DNA of 8,798 bases, taken from contig JBAVOR010000012.1 of NCBI GenBank assembly GCA_049692255.1, positions 1-8,798 on the forward strand, written 5' to 3'. Position 1 is the first letter of the stretch; each line of letters starts with the position of its first letter. The notes beneath the pieces are model-generated. The model saw nothing but the letters and a program-made list of their open reading frames with translations, was not told where the DNA came from and searched no databases. This document shows positions 4,769 to 8,798 of the stretch, piece after piece. The DNA is from JBAVOR01 sp049692255 (GTDB lineage: Bacteria > Babelota > Babeliae > Babelales > JACPOV01). The translations under genes were made by a program, and so were the position numbers.

Positions 4769-6985
4769 TTAATAGCTATGGGAATGCTCGTTTATATACT
4801 CCTTCAACGCCGGAATAGCCCCTTCCTTTTCTGACCATCTATCAGAGTCGGGAAGTGCTTTTTTTATTCTATCTATTTTATCCTTATTATCAGGATCCCT
4901 TACAATCTTATAGGCATCCAATAATCGACTTATGCCTACTATATCCTTTTGAACTGCTTTATCTTGAGCTGTTTTATTTCGATCAAGAAAATCAAGAAAG
5001 AGCGCCGCTACAAATTGATGGTTGTCAAAAAAGTTATCTACCAGATCTGGATCTAGATGGTTCTCACTCGTGATCACGTCTTCGGCATTATGCAGACGCT
5101 CAAAAATATTTGGCTGTGTGGTGTCTTGAATTTTAACAATCATTTGTGCAACAATTTTTTCCAACTTATCACCAGTAGGCATAATTTTCTTATTCTGCAA
5201 TGTGCGTTGATATTTTTCTTCATCTTCCACAGAACGTTTACCAGCAGATATCTCATTTTTAAAGCGCTCATTAATCAACTGGGGAATGCCAGTAGAGCCT
5301 CCGTACTTGCTTTGAATTGCTTGTATAGCAGCTTGAATGCCTTCATCACTTGCTTTAATGACTTTAACGTTGGCGTCAAACCACGCATTAAGCTCTTCCG
5401 TCTCTTTCGCCCGACTTATCTCTTTCCATGCTGCATCAACGGTTTTGTTAAATTGTTCCTCAAACAAATCTGCAATGACATTAAAAGCAACGGTATCGAA
5501 TTTTTTTTCTGTATGTTTGTACGTATCAACAATCGCTTTTGCAGCGTCACTAATATCCTTGCCTTTTACATTATTATCATACCATACTACCAACGCTTTT
5601 TTTCTATCGAATCTGTCTTTCAGCTCCGCATATGAACCAACTCCACGATTATTAACAACATTCGCAATAATTTTAAACACGTGGGGTTTAGAGTTTTTTA
5701 AAGATTCCATGGTACTAAAGAACTTGTCGTTATAGTTCGATTCAAAATAGCCAGTATGATCTGCGACTGCATTGTACGCTTCAACCAAATCATTTTGATC
5801 AATCTTAAACTTTTGAGCAATGAACTGTGCAATATGTTGACCATAGGGAGTGCCCTCAAATTTATTGGGCCTTGAGAGAGCATCGCCTTCCATCATATAC
5901 TTATACGCAACCAATGGGTCAGCTTGCGCTTCGATGTTATCATGTATCAAGTTAAAATATTTGCCCGATTGACTATCAGAATCAAAATTGGCGGGCTCTG
6001 TTAAGTTAAAACTACTACCGCCGCCGCTTTTTTTATCAGCAGCCTGCTTAGCTTTTTTGTATGCTTCTGTGTCAAATAATGAGTCGTAGTTCCCAATACT
6101 ATAAAAATAAGTATCCATACCCTGTAAATATCGTTCCTTATTGAGATTATTCACATCATTATCAATAAAATTGAGTACTGTTTGTGCTTTGAACCCAACT
6201 GGCGTATGTTGGTTTGTTAACGCAGTAAAGAGCCCATCATATTCGTTCGCATTACGATCTTTAAGCCCTAATACGCGTTCAATAGCCTGCGTTACCTCTG
6301 GCACTATCGCTTCTTTAGCGCCTGGCAAAGTAAATCGTTGGTAGGCCGCATTGCACATCTGCCAAACACCTATTAGATCTTTTACGTTTTGCGCTTTACT
6401 TGCAGCAGCTATAATTGCATCTTTGTTTGTATCTGGAGCACCGCTTTCGCCGCCACCACCCGTATATCCTTTCCCACCTGTTCCTTTAGAAGGATCTATT
6501 GCACCTGTGTATGCTGGCGTGTCTTTGAATGATGTTTTGAATCTATTCTTAAAAAATGCATCAATGGCACTGATTGCTTTTTCATTGCCAATAATATTCA
6601 TATTCTGCATTATAAAAACAGCGATAGCCTGCGCATCGTTTGTTGGTTCCCCTAATGCATATAAGAACTGTTTTGCCAGGGACTCACCGATAGAGATATT
6701 AAGCAAACGGTTAACCGCAGCGATAAAATCTTTATCATATCCGAGCCCTCGTATGCGCCCGTCTCCCCATAAATCAACCAATGCCTTCAAACTTGTTACT
6801 GTTGGTATTGTCGCTGCTTTTTTATACGGATCTTCTGCTTCTTCTCTGTACGGCTTGCCCTGCTTCAACGCCGTGCTCAGCGCATTGAATTGTACTGCTA
6901 GCGCTTCTAGTGTTGTTTTAATATCAGCATGTGTGGGCAACGCGTACAGCAACGCGCTACTGATAAGTAGATATTTTACTTTCAT
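4769..6985 (-). CDS. Exported helical-repeat protein of unknown function (738 aa)
   Basis: I do not recognise a family. A signal peptide is clear: Lys2 and Lys4, hydrophobic core at 5-16, probable cleavage after THA (residue 20). The mature protein is predicted by eye to be almost entirely helical, with one cysteine (211) and no further membrane span. Two similar modules are visible, about 62-165 and 198-325. Each begins LxxLxxxW, passes through an A-(V/I)-x-R-(L/V)-L helix, ends with a (I/M)DxxF/YF...AY helix, and is followed by a Gly-rich linker (169-179 and 320-323). A shorter repeat occurs at 464-513 and 531-579 (WYDNNVK and WFDANVK, each followed by SD and AI helices). AAGGAG at 6994-6999 supports the start. 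The upstream gene encodes an apparent paralogue 65 bp away, probably in the same operon. A surface, periplasmic or secreted structural role is possible; no catalytic motif is seen. Confidence 0.9.
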   Translation of the reverse strand: MKVKYLLISSALLYALPTHADIKTTLEALAVQFNALSTALKQGKPYREEAEDPYKKAATIPTVTSLKALVDLWGDGRIRGLGYDKDFIAAVNRLLNISIGESLAKQFLYALGEPTNDAQAIAVFIMQNMNIIGNEKAISAIDAFFKNRFKTSFKDTPAYTGAIDPSKGTGGKGYTGGGGESGAPDTNKDAIIAAASKAQNVKDLIGVWQMCNAAYQRFTLPGAKEAIVPEVTQAIERVLGLKDRNANEYDGLFTALTNQHTPVGFKAQTVLNFIDNDVNNLNKERYLQGMDTYFYSIGNYDSLFDTEAYKKAKQAADKKSGGGSSFNLTEPANFDSDSQSGKYFNLIHDNIEAQADPLVAYKYMMEGDALSRPNKFEGTPYGQHIAQFIAQKFKIDQNDLVEAYNAVADHTGYFESNYNDKFFSTMESLKNSKPHVFKIIANVVNNRGVGSYAELKDRFDRKKALVVWYDNNVKGKDISDAAKAIVDTYKHTEKKFDTVAFNVIADLFEEQFNKTVDAAWKEISRAKETEELNAWFDANVKVIKASDEGIQAAIQAIQSKYGGSTGIPQLINERFKNEISAGKRSVEDEEKYQRTLQNKKIMPTGDKLEKIVAQMIVKIQDTTQPNIFERLHNAEDVITSENHLDPDLVDNFFDNHQFVAALFLDFLDRNKTAQDKAVQKDIVGISRLLDAYKIVRDPDNKDKIDRIKKALPDSDRWSEKEGAIPALKEYINEHSHSY

Positions 6986-7002
6986 TACTTTTTCTCCTTA
7001 AC

Positions 7003-7017
7003 AAGTAAATGTTACTT
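7003..7017. repeat. Small inverted repeat before the 738-aa gene
   Basis: AAGTAA and TTACTT with a 3-bp centre lie just upstream of the Shine-Dalgarno sequence (6994-6999) of the 738-aa gene. It could be a small mRNA hairpin or protein site. No convincing promoter is found in this 65-bp gap, which favours co-transcription of the two genes. Chance is quite possible. Confidence 0.25.
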
Positions 7018-7050
7018 TCTATCACTTGAGCGATATCCATAAAAACGATA

Positions 7051-8798
7051 TCAGTCGAGGTCTTCCTTTACAAACCCACCATATTGGCGTATATACTCAT
7101 GAACGGCATTTTTAAAACCTTCTGCCATATATCCTTTGTCTTGCATATACTTGTCGACTCTTTCTATAACGCTACTCTGGGTCGCATTTGCTGCATAGGT
7201 ATTTCTGTCTTTGATATGTTTGTACATTTCATAGTGATCAGTCAAACCGTATCCAATTGTTGGCACTGCTTCACAAGCTTTTTTCACTTCTTTCTGACCA
7301 ATAAGCATGCCCAATAGCTCGATATTGTTTAGAGACGTTTTGAAAGTAAAGTGATGTTCAAGCAGTTTTGATAGCGAATCAAACAATAACAATGGATTCT
7401 TATTATCCTTGGTGATTACCTCAATATCCTTTTTAATAGCGTCCCAATTATCTTTCACGAATAAATCCATGGCTACCAGGAGACCTTTCTCTTCTAGAGT
7501 CTGGCCATATGTTGTAGTAAATACATCTTGTACTCCTTGTGGCACTGCATCAATGGTTTTATACGCTGTTAACAGTGAAGAATATGCGTCATCTGCGCTT
7601 TCAAATGCCTTATTTTTCAGAGCATTCACTGCTATGTAATCAAGCAATGGTTCACTGGTAAAGAAATTTTTAACTGCAGATGCATTGCCAATAAGCAGAA
7701 CAAGTGCATTATCAGGTCTATTAATTTTTAATGTGTTGATAAGATATTTAGCTAATGCAGATGAACCAGCGCTGCGCGTTCCCGCTGTAGCATCTTCTGC
7801 CAATGCTTCTTTTAGTTTTATTAAGTTATCAATAGTTATACCGGGTATAGCTTTGCTAATTTCTTGATTAACCGCAGCTGCCAACAGGCTTTTATCAGTA
7901 CCCTGCGTGTCTCGTGCGAGCTCATACGCATCTATTCCTTGCCTATACCTATCATAATTCTTGCCCGGGCTAAAATAGGTAAGTATTGTTTTTAGGTTGG
8001 CCGGCAAAGCATTTTTAACAAAATCATCATAATCTTGCGAAAATTGAGTTTTAAACAAGGCTTTTGCTTCATTAAAATCTTTGCCTGAAGGGAAACTGCT
8101 CATGTGAGCCTGCATCTGCTTGGCCGTTTTAAGCACGTCATTCTCTCCATCGCCTAATGCCTGAGCAAACCACATCTGAACAGTAATATCTTTTTCTCCT
8201 CCTCCTGCACCACCTTTACCGCTACCCTTTGCTTTAGCTAATGCGCTTTCGTACGTTTCATCAGATTTAAAATAGGTTCTGAAATAACTGTTTAATTGAT
8301 CAATAAATTTCTTATTTGGCTGACCATCAATGGTCAATGCAGTAGCATAGGTCTCTGCTATTTTTTTTGCCATATCTATGGCATTTGAATTTTTTTTCAA
8401 TATAGCAGACAGATAGTCAAATTTAGCAAACCCTACATTAAAATCCAACAAGCGCTGTACTGCTCTATTAAAAGCCCATACTCGAGGAAGTTTCTCTTGG
8501 GGAAGGATATCCACTCCAGAAATCTCCTCATAGAGCTGTAACAGCGTGGCTAAACTATCCGCCGCGCTAATACGCATGTCCCATGCATCAATAGCTTTCT
8601 TTTTTGCATCGTCTTTCGATAAGTCTTTTTCTTTTTTACCCTTACCAGCTTCTATTTCGGTCGTTCCAGATCTAAAAGTACTATTCAAGCTCGCTAACGC
8701 AGTTGTATAAGCACTCAGGTTTTTAGTAAGGTCATCTCCTGTTTCCATTGCCTGCGCGCAACCGCTTACTAACATTATTATTATACTCAAGCGTAGGT
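7051..8798 (-). CDS. Exported helical protein, apparent paralogue of the 738-aa protein (5' end at window edge)
   Basis: The frame is open to the window edge. The first start-like codon inside is TTG at 8790, but codons before it (reading L-R) suggest the true start is just outside. Residue numbers here count from that TTG. The N-terminus is an export signal (IIIMLVSGCAQAM): either a lipobox VSGC with Cys11 as a lipidated residue, or ordinary cleavage after AQA. The remainder is all-helical by eye. It shares the layout of the 738-aa neighbour: an early LxALxxL helix, a module at about 78-198 (SLATLLQLY, AFNRAVQRLLDF, KKFIDQLNSYF, SDETYESALAKA, then a Gly-rich linker at 189-198), and a C-terminal pattern I-E-R-V...EG...AVHEYI resembling IDRIKKAL...EG...ALKEYI. 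No known domain or catalytic motif is recognised. The stop lies 65 bp before the next gene. Confidence 0.88.
   Translation of the reverse strand, partial: LRLSIIIMLVSGCAQAMETGDDLTKNLSAYTTALASLNSTFRSGTTEIEAGKGKKEKDLSKDDAKKKAIDAWDMRISAADSLATLLQLYEEISGVDILPQEKLPRVWAFNRAVQRLLDFNVGFAKFDYLSAILKKNSNAIDMAKKIAETYATALTIDGQPNKKFIDQLNSYFRTYFKSDETYESALAKAKGSGKGGAGGGEKDITVQMWFAQALGDGENDVLKTAKQMQAHMSSFPSGKDFNEAKALFKTQFSQDYDDFVKNALPANLKTILTYFSPGKNYDRYRQGIDAYELARDTQGTDKSLLAAAVNQEISKAIPGITIDNLIKLKEALAEDATAGTRSAGSSALAKYLINTLKINRPDNALVLLIGNASAVKNFFTSEPLLDYIAVNALKNKAFESADDAYSSLLTAYKTIDAVPQGVQDVFTTTYGQTLEEKGLLVAMDLFVKDNWDAIKKDIEVITKDNKNPLLLFDSLSKLLEHHFTFKTSLNNIELLGMLIGQKEVKKACEAVPTIGYGLTDHYEMYKHIKDRNTYAANATQSSVIERVDKYMQDKGYMAEGFKNAVHEYIRQYGGFVKEDLD

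Noticed and set aside
5057..5635. 192-codon open frame on the + strand
   Set aside because: It lies wholly antisense to the 738-aa exported protein gene, has no ribosome site, and shows unbalanced Phe/Leu/Ile/Asn-rich composition typical of a complement-strand shadow. The minus-strand gene has a signal peptide, a Shine-Dalgarno sequence and internal repeats.
6351..7001. 216-codon open frame on the + strand
   Set aside because: Antisense to the N-terminal part of the 738-aa gene; its proline-rich stretch is simply the complement of the Gly-rich linker codons. No ribosome site or recognisable motif.
7032..7052. GATATC...GATATC hairpin at the end of the upstream exported-protein gene
   Set aside because: The 6-bp stem overlaps the stop codon and is followed by no T-run, so it is a poor terminator; two copies of a self-complementary hexamer can occur by chance.

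Overview
This window looks like a chromosomal segment from a Gram-negative, probably host-associated bacterium. The evidence is moderately AT-rich DNA, ordinary bacterial translation genes, a phosphatidylserine decarboxylase, and two large exported proteins of no family I recognise. The style (many signal-peptide hypotheticals of all-helical, repeated build) would fit the Dependentiae (TM6) lineage. That placement is an inference from general resemblance and is not proven by anything in the window.

Left part (1-2460, + strand): the 3' part of a GT4-like glycosyltransferase, then psd (phosphatidylserine decarboxylase with a signal-peptide-like N-terminus), then an RluB/RsuA-family pseudouridine synthase. 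psd and the synthase overlap by ATGA and are probably translationally coupled. The synthase is convergent with prfA.

Middle (2424-3245): a 785-bp insertion between the synthase gene and prfA. It is bounded by a 37-bp direct repeat with one mismatch. The left copy is the true 3' end of the synthase gene. The right copy contains the true 3' end of prfA (opposite strand) and still reads as the synthase tail. The simplest history is that the two genes once overlapped tail-to-tail by 26 bp, and that an element inserted there and duplicated the overlap, leaving both genes intact. Nested inside is a 375-bp cassette: a 94-codon GIY-YIG nuclease gene between perfect 32-bp inverted repeats. Each arm folds on itself as a REP-like hairpin.

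Right-centre (3220-4658, - strand): a translation operon, rpmE (bL31, zinc type) followed after 6 nt by prfA (RF1). Upstream lie a good sigma70-like promoter, a palindrome overlapping that promoter, and a possible 16-codon leader ORF with a perfect AGGAGG.

Right (4769-8798, - strand): two tandem genes for exported, probably all-helical proteins (738 aa, and at least 579 aa, cut by the window edge). They appear to be paralogues: similar N-terminus, a shared module ending in an AY-type helix plus a Gly-rich linker, and similar C-terminal helices. The 738-aa protein also carries internal repeats. Their function is unknown.
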